A stretch of 64,000 bases of DNA, taken from assembly GCF_000093025.1 (NCBI RefSeq), contig NC_014207.1:2356001-2420000 (forward strand). The letters run 5' to 3'. The notes under the pieces were generated by a model. It was not told the origin of the DNA. It saw only the letters and a program-made list of their open reading frames with translations, and searched no databases. The stretch is from Methylotenera versatilis 301 (GTDB lineage Bacteria; Pseudomonadota; Gammaproteobacteria; Burkholderiales; Methylophilaceae). Position numbers and translations under genes: made by a program. Below are positions 7,291-16,637 of this stretch, piece after piece (position 1 is the first letter of the stretch; each line of letters starts with the position of its first letter).

Positions 7291-7341
7291 CGCATTTGAT
7301 TGTCATTTTAATGCAGCGAAGAATGGTGATACTGGCTAAGT

Positions 7342-8466
7342 CTATTGCGCTTTAAACGGCGCGCGCTCCTCTAGCTCGTTGGTATAAGCGGCAATACCTT
7401 GTGACTCTTGTGTGACAAACGTTTGAATAGCATGCGCAAAATCAGGGTGCGCAATTTTGTGAAAGGAGCAAGTTGGGCGTGGCTTAAAACCACGAGCCAG
7501 CTTGTGTTCACCTTGCGCGCCTCCTTCAAAATACTGAATCTTTTCTGCAATACAAAACTCTTGAGCCTGATAATAACATAGCTCAAAATGCAAATTAGGT
7601 ACATATCTCAACCCGCCCCAATAGCGGCCATACAAGGTAGTTTGATGGTAAATATTCAGCGCAGCGGCTATTGGCTTACCCTCTAAATAGGCCAATACCA
7701 GCAAAATATTCTGCGGCATACTACGGCCAATTTGCTGAAAAAATGCAGGCGTTAAATAAGGTGTTGAGTGATGCTCAAGGTAGGTATTTTCATAGCATTC
7801 GTAGAAAAAACTCCACTCCTCTGGCGTAATATCGGCACCTTTAATGCGCTTGCAAACCACTCCGGAAGCGTTAACTTTTTTACGCTCTTGATGAATCTTC
7901 TTGCGCTTATCGTGACTGAGAGTACGTAAGAAATCTTCAAAATCCGTAAAGTTATCGTTTTGCCACCTAAATTGCACACCGTTACGCTGCAACCAACCGG
8001 CCTTTTCAAACGCAGCTGCAGAAGCATCATCAGGGAAAAGCACATGCGCAGACGACAACTGATGTTTGTGCATGGTTTCAGTGAGCGCTTCCACCATCAA
8101 CACTTGTGTTTGCGGGTTATTTGCAATCAACCTCTGGCCAGTGATGGGCGTAAACGGAATCGCTGAAACTAATTTAGGGTAATAATTTAGTCCATTGCGC
8201 TGATAAGCCTCAGCCCACGCCCAGTCAAATACGTATTCGCCGTAAGAGTGGCTTTTTATGTATAGCGGCATTGCGCCGACTAATTTACCATCGTCATGCA
8301 CTAGCATTGGGTAAGGCTGCCAACCTGTGCCTTTACCAACTGAGCCGGAACTTTCCAGAGCACTCAAAAATGCATGGCTGAGTAGCGGCATATCGCCCAC
8401 TAAGGCATCCCAACTTTGGGCATCAATTTGCTGAATGCTGTCAGTGATTTCTAGAATCAAGCTCAT
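7342..8466 (-). CDS. COG3146-type GNAT-fold protein (FemAB-like)
   Basis: A 374-residue soluble protein of the COG3146 family, annotated as a GNAT-fold N-acetyltransferase or 'peptidoglycan biosynthesis' protein. Recognisable blocks are SWDALVGDMPLLSHAFLSALE near the N-terminus, the central KRKKIHQERKKV basic stretch, and the C-terminal FEGGAQGEHKLARGFKP and TCSFHKIA segments. The double GNAT arrangement suggests transfer of an acyl or aminoacyl group, but I know of no established substrate. The protein lacks a signal peptide and is expected in the cytoplasm. The downstream neighbour is the convergent SDR gene and the upstream neighbour is an exported EF-hand protein on the same strand 84 bases away. 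Confidence 0.85.
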   Translation of the reverse strand: MSLILEITDSIQQIDAQSWDALVGDMPLLSHAFLSALESSGSVGKGTGWQPYPMLVHDDGKLVGAMPLYIKSHSYGEYVFDWAWAEAYQRNGLNYYPKLVSAIPFTPITGQRLIANNPQTQVLMVEALTETMHKHQLSSAHVLFPDDASAAAFEKAGWLQRNGVQFRWQNDNFTDFEDFLRTLSHDKRKKIHQERKKVNASGVVCKRIKGADITPEEWSFFYECYENTYLEHHSTPYLTPAFFQQIGRSMPQNILLVLAYLEGKPIAAALNIYHQTTLYGRYWGGLRYVPNLHFELCYYQAQEFCIAEKIQYFEGGAQGEHKLARGFKPRPTCSFHKIAHPDFAHAIQTFVTQESQGIAAYTNELEERAPFKAQ

Positions 8467-8550
8467 CAGTCGCTAATATTAATCTGTAAAGAAAATGGTA
8501 AAGCGGCTAGGGGAAATAACGCTGAATACAGCGTAATGATAGCTTGATAG

Positions 8551-9144
8551 CTAATAAGTGCGCTTTTTGGAATTATTAGAAGCTTGTTTGCTTTTAGATT
8601 TGGCGGCTATTGAGGCGTCTGTTGCCTGTAATTTTTGCGCCTCTATTGTAGCTTCTGCAGCACTTCTACGTTCAGCTGCGCGAGATTGCGCGTCCTGCAG
8701 TTCTTCTAATGAAATAACACCGTCTTGATTCGTATCCACTTGACTAAAAAGCCTTGCGATCTGCGGTAGCTTTTCTGTAGCTTCTTGCCTATCTATAGTG
8801 CCGTCATTATCATTGTCAGCATCTAAAAAACGCTCTTTTAGGCTCTCTTGCATAGCACGACGACGCTCTTCAATTCGGTCATGATCTTGGTCTACTGATT
8901 TGGCATAATCATCTAATGCCTTACGAATTTTTTCGCGATTTTCTGGGCTAAAATTAAGATTGAGCGTTTGTCGCATGCCATCACCTGCGGCCTCTTCACC
9001 AGGGACGGGTTTTTCAACACTACCTGCTGCAATGAAGTTGGTTTTTCCCGCAGCACTCACATTAAACGACATTCCAAAGCCCATACACATCGCGATGCAT
9101 GTGTATTTAACTGTTAAAATACGTTTTGAAGTGAGTTTAATCAA
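8551..9144 (-). CDS. Exported EF-hand domain protein
   Basis: This 197-residue protein has an N-terminal hydrophobic export signal (residues about 13-31, cleavage probably after NVSA). A charged, helix-forming middle follows, then two canonical EF-hand loops in the C-terminal half, DNDNDGTIDRQE and DTNQDGVISLEE, and a basic Ser/Lys-rich tail. It is a second periplasmic calcium-binding candidate in this window, distinct in sequence from the one at 6.2 kb. The role is unknown. The divergent neighbour is ompR, separated by 332 bases. Confidence 0.85.
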   Translation of the reverse strand: MIKLTSKRILTVKYTCIAMCMGFGMSFNVSAAGKTNFIAAGSVEKPVPGEEAAGDGMRQTLNLNFSPENREKIRKALDDYAKSVDQDHDRIEERRRAMQESLKERFLDADNDNDGTIDRQEATEKLPQIARLFSQVDTNQDGVISLEELQDAQSRAAERRSAAEATIEAQKLQATDASIAAKSKSKQASNNSKKRTY

Positions 9145-9476
9145 TGCTCTAACTTTATAATAAATAAGTTGAAAAACAAATTAGCTTAACTTAACCGCAT
9201 CATAATGAAGTACGATTGTTAACTGATTGTTTCATTGAACATTGAAATTGTAATTAATTGTAACGATAAAAAAGTGGTCATTTATAGCCCCTAAAGCTAA
9301 GTTGAGTTTGCCTGATTTAATTTATGGCGTTATTTTAAATTCACTCAATTTAGCTTACACTTTGTAATGGTTTAATATTCTGATTTTTGACAAAGTAACA
9401 TTAAACTTAGTTTCATCATATTTGCATTAAAAGTCAATTTCAATTAACTGAATAACAAGACGCGAGCTAAATAACT
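9145..9476. promoter_or_regulatory. Divergent AT-rich intergenic region upstream of ompR
   Basis: This 332-base gene-free stretch separates two divergent genes and must hold promoters in both directions. A possible ompR promoter is CTTACA with TATTCT about 16 bases further, at roughly 9353-9380. The region is rich in TTAATTGT/TTAACTGA-like words but I see no clear inverted repeat or riboswitch. Confidence 0.35.
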
Positions 9477-10199
9477 ATGGTTGATCAAAATAAAAAAATA
9501 TTAGTAGTTGATGATGATGTGCGCTTACGTGAGTTATTGCAGCGCTACCTGACGGAGCAAGGTTTTACAGTGAAAGTGGCTTCTGATGCTAAAGAGATGG
9601 ATGTCGTTTTAGCGGCTGAACCTGTAGATCTGTTAGTGCTAGATTTAATGCTACCTGGTGAAGACGGCTTGTCTATTTGTCGTAGAGTGCGTGGATCTGG
9701 CACTTTGTTACCCATTGTGATGCTGACAGCACGCGGTGATGAAGTTGATAGAATTATTGGCTTAGAAATGGGTGCTGATGATTATTTACCGAAACCATTT
9801 AATCCGCGTGAATTGCTCGCCAGAATTAACGCAGTGATGCGCAGACATGAGCGCTTACAACCAAGTGCACCTGCCGCGAATACCGACAGCGTGACAATTG
9901 GCGAATTTATATTTAATGCGTCTACCCGCTCACTGAGCAAAGACGGTGCTTCTGTCACTATTACCAGCGGCGAGTTTGCCTTGCTGAAAGTATTTGTGGA
10001 CCATCCCCGTCAGCCGCTATCTCGCGATAGACTGATGCAACTTGCACGTGGACGTGAACTAGATGTATTTGACCGCAGCATTGATGTGCAAGTATCACGT
10101 TTACGCAAGCTGATTGAACCTGATGCCGCGCACCCACGCTACTTACAAACTATGTGGGGGTTCGGTTATGTGTTTATTCCTGATGGCGAAGTTGACTAA
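9477..10199 (+). CDS. ompR: OmpR-family response regulator
   Basis: A 240-residue two-domain regulator. The receiver domain (1-120) has the acidic pocket VVDDD at 11-14, phosphoacceptor Asp56 in LLVLDLMLPGEDG, Thr84 and Lys106 (PKPFNP). The C-terminal winged helix (about 140-235) has LSRDRLMQLARGRE and the recognition segment DRSIDVQVSRLRKLIE followed by MWGFGYVF. The long receiver-linker form with VDQNKKILVVDDD matches OmpR rather than PhoB. It is followed after 117 bases by an EnvZ-like kinase, the expected partner. In proteobacteria this pair controls porins and envelope genes in response to osmolarity and pH; the targets here are unknown. Confidence 0.9.
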   Translation: MVDQNKKILVVDDDVRLRELLQRYLTEQGFTVKVASDAKEMDVVLAAEPVDLLVLDLMLPGEDGLSICRRVRGSGTLLPIVMLTARGDEVDRIIGLEMGADDYLPKPFNPRELLARINAVMRRHERLQPSAPAANTDSVTIGEFIFNASTRSLSKDGASVTITSGEFALLKVFVDHPRQPLSRDRLMQLARGRELDVFDRSIDVQVSRLRKLIEPDAAHPRYLQTMWGFGYVFIPDGEVD

Positions 10200-10316
10200 G
10201 GCCAAGATTGATTAGCAAAAGTTAATTAAATAGCGAGGGCGATTAGTTGCGTCTGAATTATTCATAAATACTTTTGTCTTTCAAAACATGACTAAACCAA
10301 TTACAGAACACTCAGT

Positions 10317-11630
10317 TTGAAATTCACTTTTCTACCTAAAACATTGCTCGCACGAGGCATGTTGCTCATTGCTTTTTTACTAGCCATTGGGCAAATTGCT
10401 TCATTGCAAATCTTTGAGTATTTTGAACGCGAACCTCGCGCAGAGGCCACAGCCTTGCAAGCGGTTACCGTAGTGAACTACACCCGTGCATCGCTGATTG
10501 CCTCACAAGACAATCTGCGCTTAGCTTTGCTTTCTGAACTCACAGGTAAAGAGGGCGTGCGCGTTTATTACGCCGATTTTATGGAGGACATTGAACCTCT
10601 ACCTCCTGACCCATTTATCAATATGGTGGCTGAAAAGATTAAGGAAAGACTAGGCGTAGAAACGATTATTACCGTCAACCACTATGGCGTTCAGGGACTT
10701 TGGGTGAGCTTTAATATCGGGCAAGATGATTTTTGGGTAGTCATTCCTAAACTGCATGTTGAGCGTCGCTTTCCATGGCAGTGGTTAGGTTGGGGGGCAT
10801 TGATATTGCTGCTCTCACTAGCAGGTGGCTACTTTATTGCCTTGCGGATTAATCGACCCATGCACCTATTAATGAATGCTGCTAATAGACTACGTAAAGG
10901 CGAACAACCTGAAAAATTGCCTGAAGGCAGCTTTGCTGAGTTACGTGAAGTGAATGAAACTTTTAATAAAATGGCAGATTCTTTAGCTGAGCTTGATGCA
11001 GAAAGAACCTTGATCCTTGCAGGTGTTTCACATGACATTCGTACGCCACTAGCAAGGTTGCGTTTATCCGTCGAAATGTTACCCGACGAGGGTTGCGGCA
11101 GCCTAAAAAACGGCATGATACAAGACATTGCCGACATGGATAACATCATTCATCAGTTTCTAGATTTTGTGAAAGGTGTCGAAGGCGAGCCCACACAAAT
11201 GATAGACATCAACACCTTATTACAAGCTGTGCATGACAGACAACTCCGCGCTGGGCGTGACTTAGTAGTGCAGTTAGCGCCCACTTACTTCATTCCCATC
11301 AAGCCATTAGCCATGCAACGCTTGTTGGACAATTTAGTAGGGAATGCTTATGCCTATGGCAAAGGGCAAGCACGCATAGCAGGCAAAGTCACGGCTGAAC
11401 ATATTGTGATAAGTGTGTTTGATAACGGCCCTGGGATTCCTGAAAGCCACTTACAAAAGCTACTACGCCCATTTGAAAGACTAGATACCGCACGTAGCAA
11501 TGCAGGTGGTAGCGGCTTAGGTTTAGCGATTGCGGACCGCATTGCCAAATTACATCATGGCAAACTAGAGTTAATTAACCGCCCAGAAGGTGGTTTAGAA
11601 GCAAGACTAAGTATTCCAATTAAAAGCTAA
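10317..11630 (+). CDS. envZ: EnvZ-like sensor histidine kinase
   Basis: A 437-residue membrane kinase. TM1 is about 12-32, a periplasmic domain of about 120 residues follows, TM2 is about 156-176, then a HAMP segment. The HisKA phosphoacceptor is His239 in LAGVSHDIRTPLARLR. The ATPase domain has the N box (NLVGNAYAYG), G1 (DNGPGIP) and G2 (GGSGLGLAI). The TTG at 10317 is taken as start because the product then begins MKFTFLPKTLLARG, as EnvZ proteins do; the ATG at 10359 would cut into TM1. It follows ompR and presumably phosphorylates and dephosphorylates it. The short SVSHDIRTPLAR motif is EnvZ-type. Confidence 0.88.
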   Translation: MKFTFLPKTLLARGMLLIAFLLAIGQIASLQIFEYFEREPRAEATALQAVTVVNYTRASLIASQDNLRLALLSELTGKEGVRVYYADFMEDIEPLPPDPFINMVAEKIKERLGVETIITVNHYGVQGLWVSFNIGQDDFWVVIPKLHVERRFPWQWLGWGALILLLSLAGGYFIALRINRPMHLLMNAANRLRKGEQPEKLPEGSFAELREVNETFNKMADSLAELDAERTLILAGVSHDIRTPLARLRLSVEMLPDEGCGSLKNGMIQDIADMDNIIHQFLDFVKGVEGEPTQMIDINTLLQAVHDRQLRAGRDLVVQLAPTYFIPIKPLAMQRLLDNLVGNAYAYGKGQARIAGKVTAEHIVISVFDNGPGIPESHLQKLLRPFERLDTARSNAGGSGLGLAIADRIAKLHHGKLELINRPEGGLEARLSIPIKS

Positions 11631-11640
11631 TAACTCGCGC

Positions 11641-11670
11641 GTTATTGTTATTGTTATTGTTATTGTTATT
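11641..11670. repeat. (GTTATT)5 hexanucleotide microsatellite
   Basis: Five perfect copies of GTTATT follow the envZ stop codon. The repeat runs into the stop codon of the convergent GGDEF-EAL gene (TAA on the minus strand at 11668-11666). Copy-number change would alter the spacer, not the envZ product, though loss of the last unit could move the other stop codon. Confidence 0.9.
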
Positions 11671-14314
11671 TTAACTTTAATAAACTACCAAACTGCTCAA
11701 TAGGCATAGGCTTGCCAAACAAGTATCCTTGAAAGTGTTGACATCCTTTACTTAGCAGAAGCTCTTTCTGTGCTTCAGTTTCAACGCCTTCGGCAATCAC
11801 TTCAAAACCTAAGTTCTTCGCCATGGCAATAATTGTACCGACGATAGATCTATCATTGCTATCCTCAACAATATCACGAACAAATGATTGGTCGATTTTG
11901 AGCTGGTTCAATGGCAACATTTTTAAATACTGTAAAGATGAATACCCTGTACCAAAATCATCTAACGAGAACTGCACGCCTATAGATTCTAAAGCAACCA
12001 TAGAAATGACGATGTTATCGACATGCTCTAGCAAGATGCTTTCGGTTAGCTCCAATTTCAGATGTTGCGGCTTAACATTGTATCGACTCAGCTTAGCTTG
12101 AACTTGCCGCACAAAATCTGCTTGGCTAAACTGCTTGGCGCTAACATTCACTGATAACGTCAGGTTTTTTGTCGATTTTTCCTTTTGCCAAACCTCAAGC
12201 TGAGCACAAGCCGTATCGAGAACCCATTCTCCAATAGGTAAAATCAAACCCGTTTCTTCCGCAAGTGGGATAAAGTCTAATGGAGAAATCATGCCACGCT
12301 CAGGATGTATCCAGCGAATTAAAACCTCTGCCCCAAATGGACGTGCCAATTGATCGACTTGCACTTGGTAATACAATTGAAACTGCTTACTTTCAAGAGC
12401 TCTCCGAAGCTCTATTTCCAACGTGGCTCGAATATTAAAAGCCTCTTGCATTTTTGGGTCAAAGAAGCGTAACGTATTGCGCCCAGCCTTCTTAGCCTGA
12501 TACATAGAAATATCAGCCTGTTTTAGAAGGTCCGCTATCATCAACTGGTGTCCTTCAAACATAGTTACACCAATACTAGACGTAGTGTGATAATGATTTG
12601 AACCAAGTACGTATGGCTGATTAAGTGCAACTAAAATTTTATCACCCAACACTTCTGCAGAAGTGGCTGCATCTAATGCATTATCACTAAGGTCTTCTAA
12701 TAAAATAACAAACTCATCGCCACCAAGGCGGGCGACAGTATCACCTTCACGTACATTTAAATTAAGGCGCTCTGCAACCTGCTGAAGTAACAAATCACCT
12801 ATATCATGCCCTAGCGTATCATTCAGCGTCTTAAAGTTATCTAAGTCTATCAGTAGCAACGCGCCAATTTGAGAGGTACGCGCACTAGAGGCTATCGCTT
12901 GCTTGAGCCTATCATTGAAAAGTTGTCGGTTAGGTAGCTGAGTGAGTAAGTCATGAAAAGCAATATGAAGTATTTTATCAGCAGCAGCCTTTCGCTCAGT
13001 AATGTCGACATGAGAGCCTACATAATGGGTAACAACACCATCTTTGCTTTTAACGACAGAGATCGAAAGCAAATTAGAAAGCAACTGACCATTTTTATGA
13101 CGATTTAAAATTTCACCTTGCCATGAGCCAGTCGTATTAACCTCATGCCATATATGCTCATAAAAATCAGCATCTTGTGAGCCGGACCTCAGTAACTTAG
13201 CAGTTTTACCTACCGCCTCTTCTGCGGTGTATCCGAAAATATCGGTAAACGCTTTATTCACTCTGAGTATATTGAGTGAAGCATCCGTAATCATTACTGA
13301 ATTTTGAGACTCAAATGCTACTGCCGCAATCTGTAAGTTAATCTCAGCCTGCTTACGCTCAGTAATATCACGTGAGATACCAAATAGACCAATCACATTC
13401 CCCGCCGCATCAAACATTGGCCCTTTGGTCACATCAAAAACCATAGATTTACCACCAAACGAGACTACACTCTCCTCGTGACTTTGCGTACGTCTGCTGT
13501 CCATAACCTTTTGATCTTGCAGCATCACGGCTTTAGCTGAGCTTTCTGGAAAAAGGAAGTAATCGTCTTTTCCTAGTATTTCGGCCATGGGCATGCCAGC
13601 AAAATTGGCCGCTGCCTGATTCACAATGAGGTAGCGCCCTATCTTATCTTTAACGAAAACCGCATCTGCTGTGCCAGATACCGCGACATTGAGCAACTTG
13701 AGATTATTTTCCGCCCTCGCCCTCATACGCATTAACATTTCACTAAATATACTCAATATCAGCCCACTAAAAATCAGTGTGCTCCATTGAATCAAGTCGT
13801 ATTTATCTGAAATTTCAAAGCTATGTAAGGGCTGAATCACTAAGTAGTCGGTGCCAATTGAAGCTAAAAAGGTAGCCAGTAAACCTGGGCCCAAGCCTCC
13901 AAGTAATGCACTTAATAGAATTGGCAGCATGAACAAGATCATGAGCGGTCGGTGATCCGCATTCAGTCCCATATGCATGCGTACAAACAGCATCAGCAAA
14001 GTTACAATAATAGCAAATACGTAAGTGAGCCAAGCGGATCTGCGTTCAAACAAAACACCTGAGAATACGACGTCTTGCAGGCGTAGATTGCTTGCATCAT
14101 TTGATAAAGGCATTGCGCGTAGAGCAAAGAAAAAACCTAAGGCTGAAGCGAATACAAAGAAGACGCCTTTTGCTGTTGACAGCCAGACGATAGAGTTAAT
14201 GTCGGTAAAAATTGATAAGAGCTGATCCGATAGAAATATCCATAGCAACGCCAGCACGAAGTAGCTAATTGTAACGAGCAGAATGTACCTATTACGAAGT
14301 AACATTATTGTCAT
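11666..14314 (-). CDS. Membrane PAS-PAS-GGDEF-EAL regulator of cyclic di-GMP
   Basis: An 882-residue signalling protein. Two TM helices are near 10-30 and 43-65; a DUF4118/KdpD-like four-helix membrane domain spans about 95-195. PAS1 (205-320) and PAS2 (325-442) each end in DITERK. In the GGDEF domain, GGDEF is at 531-535 with the I-site REGD at 522-525, five residues upstream. In the EAL domain the signature is EVL at 663-665, with DDFGTGYSSL at 785-794, AEGVET at 841-846 and QGYLFG at 862-867. Both active sites look intact, so the protein may make or degrade c-di-GMP according to the PAS input, with product inhibition through the I-site. The gene is convergent with envZ. Confidence 0.93.
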   Translation of the reverse strand: MTIMLLRNRYILLVTISYFVLALLWIFLSDQLLSIFTDINSIVWLSTAKGVFFVFASALGFFFALRAMPLSNDASNLRLQDVVFSGVLFERRSAWLTYVFAIIVTLLMLFVRMHMGLNADHRPLMILFMLPILLSALLGGLGPGLLATFLASIGTDYLVIQPLHSFEISDKYDLIQWSTLIFSGLILSIFSEMLMRMRARAENNLKLLNVAVSGTADAVFVKDKIGRYLIVNQAAANFAGMPMAEILGKDDYFLFPESSAKAVMLQDQKVMDSRRTQSHEESVVSFGGKSMVFDVTKGPMFDAAGNVIGLFGISRDITERKQAEINLQIAAVAFESQNSVMITDASLNILRVNKAFTDIFGYTAEEAVGKTAKLLRSGSQDADFYEHIWHEVNTTGSWQGEILNRHKNGQLLSNLLSISVVKSKDGVVTHYVGSHVDITERKAAADKILHIAFHDLLTQLPNRQLFNDRLKQAIASSARTSQIGALLLIDLDNFKTLNDTLGHDIGDLLLQQVAERLNLNVREGDTVARLGGDEFVILLEDLSDNALDAATSAEVLGDKILVALNQPYVLGSNHYHTTSSIGVTMFEGHQLMIADLLKQADISMYQAKKAGRNTLRFFDPKMQEAFNIRATLEIELRRALESKQFQLYYQVQVDQLARPFGAEVLIRWIHPERGMISPLDFIPLAEETGLILPIGEWVLDTACAQLEVWQKEKSTKNLTLSVNVSAKQFSQADFVRQVQAKLSRYNVKPQHLKLELTESILLEHVDNIVISMVALESIGVQFSLDDFGTGYSSLQYLKMLPLNQLKIDQSFVRDIVEDSNDRSIVGTIIAMAKNLGFEVIAEGVETEAQKELLLSKGCQHFQGYLFGKPMPIEQFGSLLKLK

Positions 14315-14426
14315 GCCGACCGAATATTAAGACGTAAATACTAACAGTAAATATAGGTGATGCAAATTACCAGCTAAGGGGAATAAACCCTTCAAACTTT
14401 CAATTCATATTGTGGTTGGCACCTAG

Positions 14427-15818
14427 TTAATTAGCGCCTGGTTCAAACCAATTCAAACGCTCACGCAAGTGAACGACTTCGCCGATAATTGTCAGACATG
14501 GCGCTTTTATTTGCGCCTCTTTAACTTTCGCAGCTAAATCTTTAAGCGTTGCCACAACCACGCGCTGCTTTTGTGTGGTGCCTTGCTGAACCACTGCGGC
14601 AGGCATATCTGGCGATACACCATGGGCAATGAGTTGCTCGCAAATCTTTTCCATTCCAACCAAGCCCATATAAATCACAACGGTTTGGCGAGGGCGCGAC
14701 ATCGCTACCCAATCAAGGTCTACATTCCCTTCTTTTAAATGGCCTGTAATGAACAGACAAGCCTGCGCATAATCTCGATGTGTAAGTGGGATACCAGCAT
14801 AGCTAGAAACACCATTTGCTGCGGTAATACCTGGCACCACCTGAAATGGTACGCCGCGTTGCATCAAGGTTTCAATTTCTTCGCCACCTCGCCCGAAAAT
14901 AAACGGGTCGCCGCCCTTTAAGCGTAGTACGCGTTTACCTTCTAGTGCTAGTCTAGCCAATAACTCGTTAATTTCTTCTTGTGGAAGTGTATGCTGATCG
15001 CGAGACTTACCTACGTAAATCAGCTCTGCATCCCGACGTACCAACTCCATCACTTCTGGGCTGACTAATTTATCGTAGACACAAACATCACATTGCTGCA
15101 TAAGTCGCAAAGCTCTAAATGTGAGCAGATCTGGGTCGCCTGGACCGCCACCCACCAAATAGACTTCTCCATGATGCTTAGGATCTGCTTTATCAGACAA
15201 CACATCATCTAACGCTCTTCTTGCCGCCTCATCTTGCCCAGACAAAATACGCTCTACAATCGGTCCTTGCAGCACACCCTCCCAAAAAATGCGGCGTTGC
15301 TGCGTAGTGGTAAACTTTGCTTTGACTTTATCTCTGAATTCACCAGCAATTTCAGCGATACGGCCATAACTTGCAGGCAACATGGTTTCAATTTTTGTAC
15401 GTATATAACGCGCTAATACTGGAGCATTCCCTTCACTTGAAATGGCAATGACGATAGGTGAGCGTTCAACGATGGATGCCATCGTGAAAGTGCACAAAGC
15501 AGGTGAGTCAACCACATTCACTGGGATATTAAGCGCCTTTGCGGCAAGCGAAACAGCCGTATTCACGGCCTCATCATCCGTGGCTGCAATCACCAAGCAT
15601 GCCCCTTCAAGTTGGCTTGGCTGAAAGTTGGCATTGATATGAGTGATTTTTTCTGCACTAGCTAAATCACTTAGCTCATGGCATAGTTCAGGCGAATATA
15701 GCTCCACAGCCGCATTCGCTTTAAGTAACATCGTGACTTTACGCGCAGCCACATCGCCACCGCCGATGACCACACAGCGGCGGTTAGTAATATTAATAAA
15801 AATGGGAAGTGCTTGCAT
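14427..15818 (-). CDS. cysG: Siroheme synthase CysG (trifunctional)
   Basis: A 463-residue fusion. The N-terminal half (1-210) is the precorrin-2 dehydrogenase/sirohydrochlorin ferrochelatase, with CVVIGGGDVAARKV as NAD site and TDDEAVN. The C-terminal half (about 217-460) is uroporphyrinogen-III methyltransferase, with VYLVGGGPGDPDLLTFRAL, VYDKLVS, RLKGGDPFIFGRGGEE and VVPGITAANG. Together they convert uroporphyrinogen III to siroheme, the cofactor of sulfite and nitrite reductases. Length matches E. coli CysG. It lies 112 bases downstream of the GGDEF-EAL gene's start on the same strand, so it is probably a separate unit; no sulfur-assimilation genes are adjacent. Confidence 0.95.
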   Translation of the reverse strand: MQALPIFINITNRRCVVIGGGDVAARKVTMLLKANAAVELYSPELCHELSDLASAEKITHINANFQPSQLEGACLVIAATDDEAVNTAVSLAAKALNIPVNVVDSPALCTFTMASIVERSPIVIAISSEGNAPVLARYIRTKIETMLPASYGRIAEIAGEFRDKVKAKFTTTQQRRIFWEGVLQGPIVERILSGQDEAARRALDDVLSDKADPKHHGEVYLVGGGPGDPDLLTFRALRLMQQCDVCVYDKLVSPEVMELVRRDAELIYVGKSRDQHTLPQEEINELLARLALEGKRVLRLKGGDPFIFGRGGEEIETLMQRGVPFQVVPGITAANGVSSYAGIPLTHRDYAQACLFITGHLKEGNVDLDWVAMSRPRQTVVIYMGLVGMEKICEQLIAHGVSPDMPAAVVQQGTTQKQRVVVATLKDLAAKVKEAQIKAPCLTIIGEVVHLRERLNWFEPGAN

Positions 15819-15893
15819 GCCTAGCCTTTAATGCCTTGATTAACTGAATACGCTACTTAATACATTACGAATTAATGAGTGACGATGAGTCAC

Positions 15894-16481
15894 CTACTCT
15901 TTTAACACCATATCGATACATAACACTGCTGCCATAATCAGCACACGCGCCGTATCATTAGCGGCAACGCTGTTATCAATTGTCAGCATATAATTATCTG
16001 CACTGGTAAACAGCTCTTTACCCAAACCAGCCCATTTTTTTGAAACGTTAGCGAGCTCTTTTTCGCCTTTCATAAATCTAAAATCCCAGCTAGTCCATTT
16101 GCCTTGTAATGTACAAATCACCGTCCCTTGGGCATCTAGCACATCAAACTTACCGCCAATCGAAAAGAACTTGCGGCTGAATGTACCAGCTAATTTACCT
16201 AACTCATCAAACACTTCTACTCTTGAATCGAATATAGAAAAACCACGCTTCACGCTTAGAATATTTTGACCTTCTGGCGTACGCACTTCTACATCAAAGG
16301 GCGTCATACGCTTGTAATCGGTAAAGCGAAAAATCTTGGTAAAAATGCCAAGATTAGGTTCACGGCATTCTATTATTTTTTGATTAGTGCTAGGGTCATA
16401 AATATCGTAATTGTTAGCGGCTTTAAACATACCCACTTGTTCTTTAACAAAAAATAGATTGTTACGAAGCACTGCGTGCAT
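15894..16481 (-). CDS. LURP-one-related/phospholipid scramblase-like protein
   Basis: A 195-residue protein of the Tubby-C-terminal-like superfamily (scramblase/LURP-one-related). Visible signs are the start VLRNNLFFVKEQVGMFKAANNYDI, the repeated beta pattern 'VFDELGKLAGTFSRKFFSIGGKFDVLDAQGTV' in the middle, and the C-terminal hydrophobic helix RVLIMAAVLCIDMVL. The fold is a beta-barrel around a central helix; bacterial members have no proven function. The final helix could insert in or lie on the membrane. It stands alone, upstream of cysG on the same strand and divergent from miaB. Confidence 0.72.
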   Translation of the reverse strand: MHAVLRNNLFFVKEQVGMFKAANNYDIYDPSTNQKIIECREPNLGIFTKIFRFTDYKRMTPFDVEVRTPEGQNILSVKRGFSIFDSRVEVFDELGKLAGTFSRKFFSIGGKFDVLDAQGTVICTLQGKWTSWDFRFMKGEKELANVSKKWAGLGKELFTSADNYMLTIDNSVAANDTARVLIMAAVLCIDMVLKE

Positions 16482-16637
16482 AGACGACCCTTGATATAAT
16501 TTTAGATGAGTTAGATAAAAACGTAATTTTAATGGATTAAGAAGTTAGCGCATACTTAAATCGTCAGCAGCACATTGATTAGGCTTTTTATAAGACCAAG
16601 GTAATTAGTACTAGGTGTAGCAAAATGCGTTAAAATT

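Noticed and set aside
10829-11149. Minus-strand open frame of about 100 codons inside envZ
   Set aside because: It is antisense to the conserved HAMP/HisKA region and has no ribosome-binding site or family pattern.
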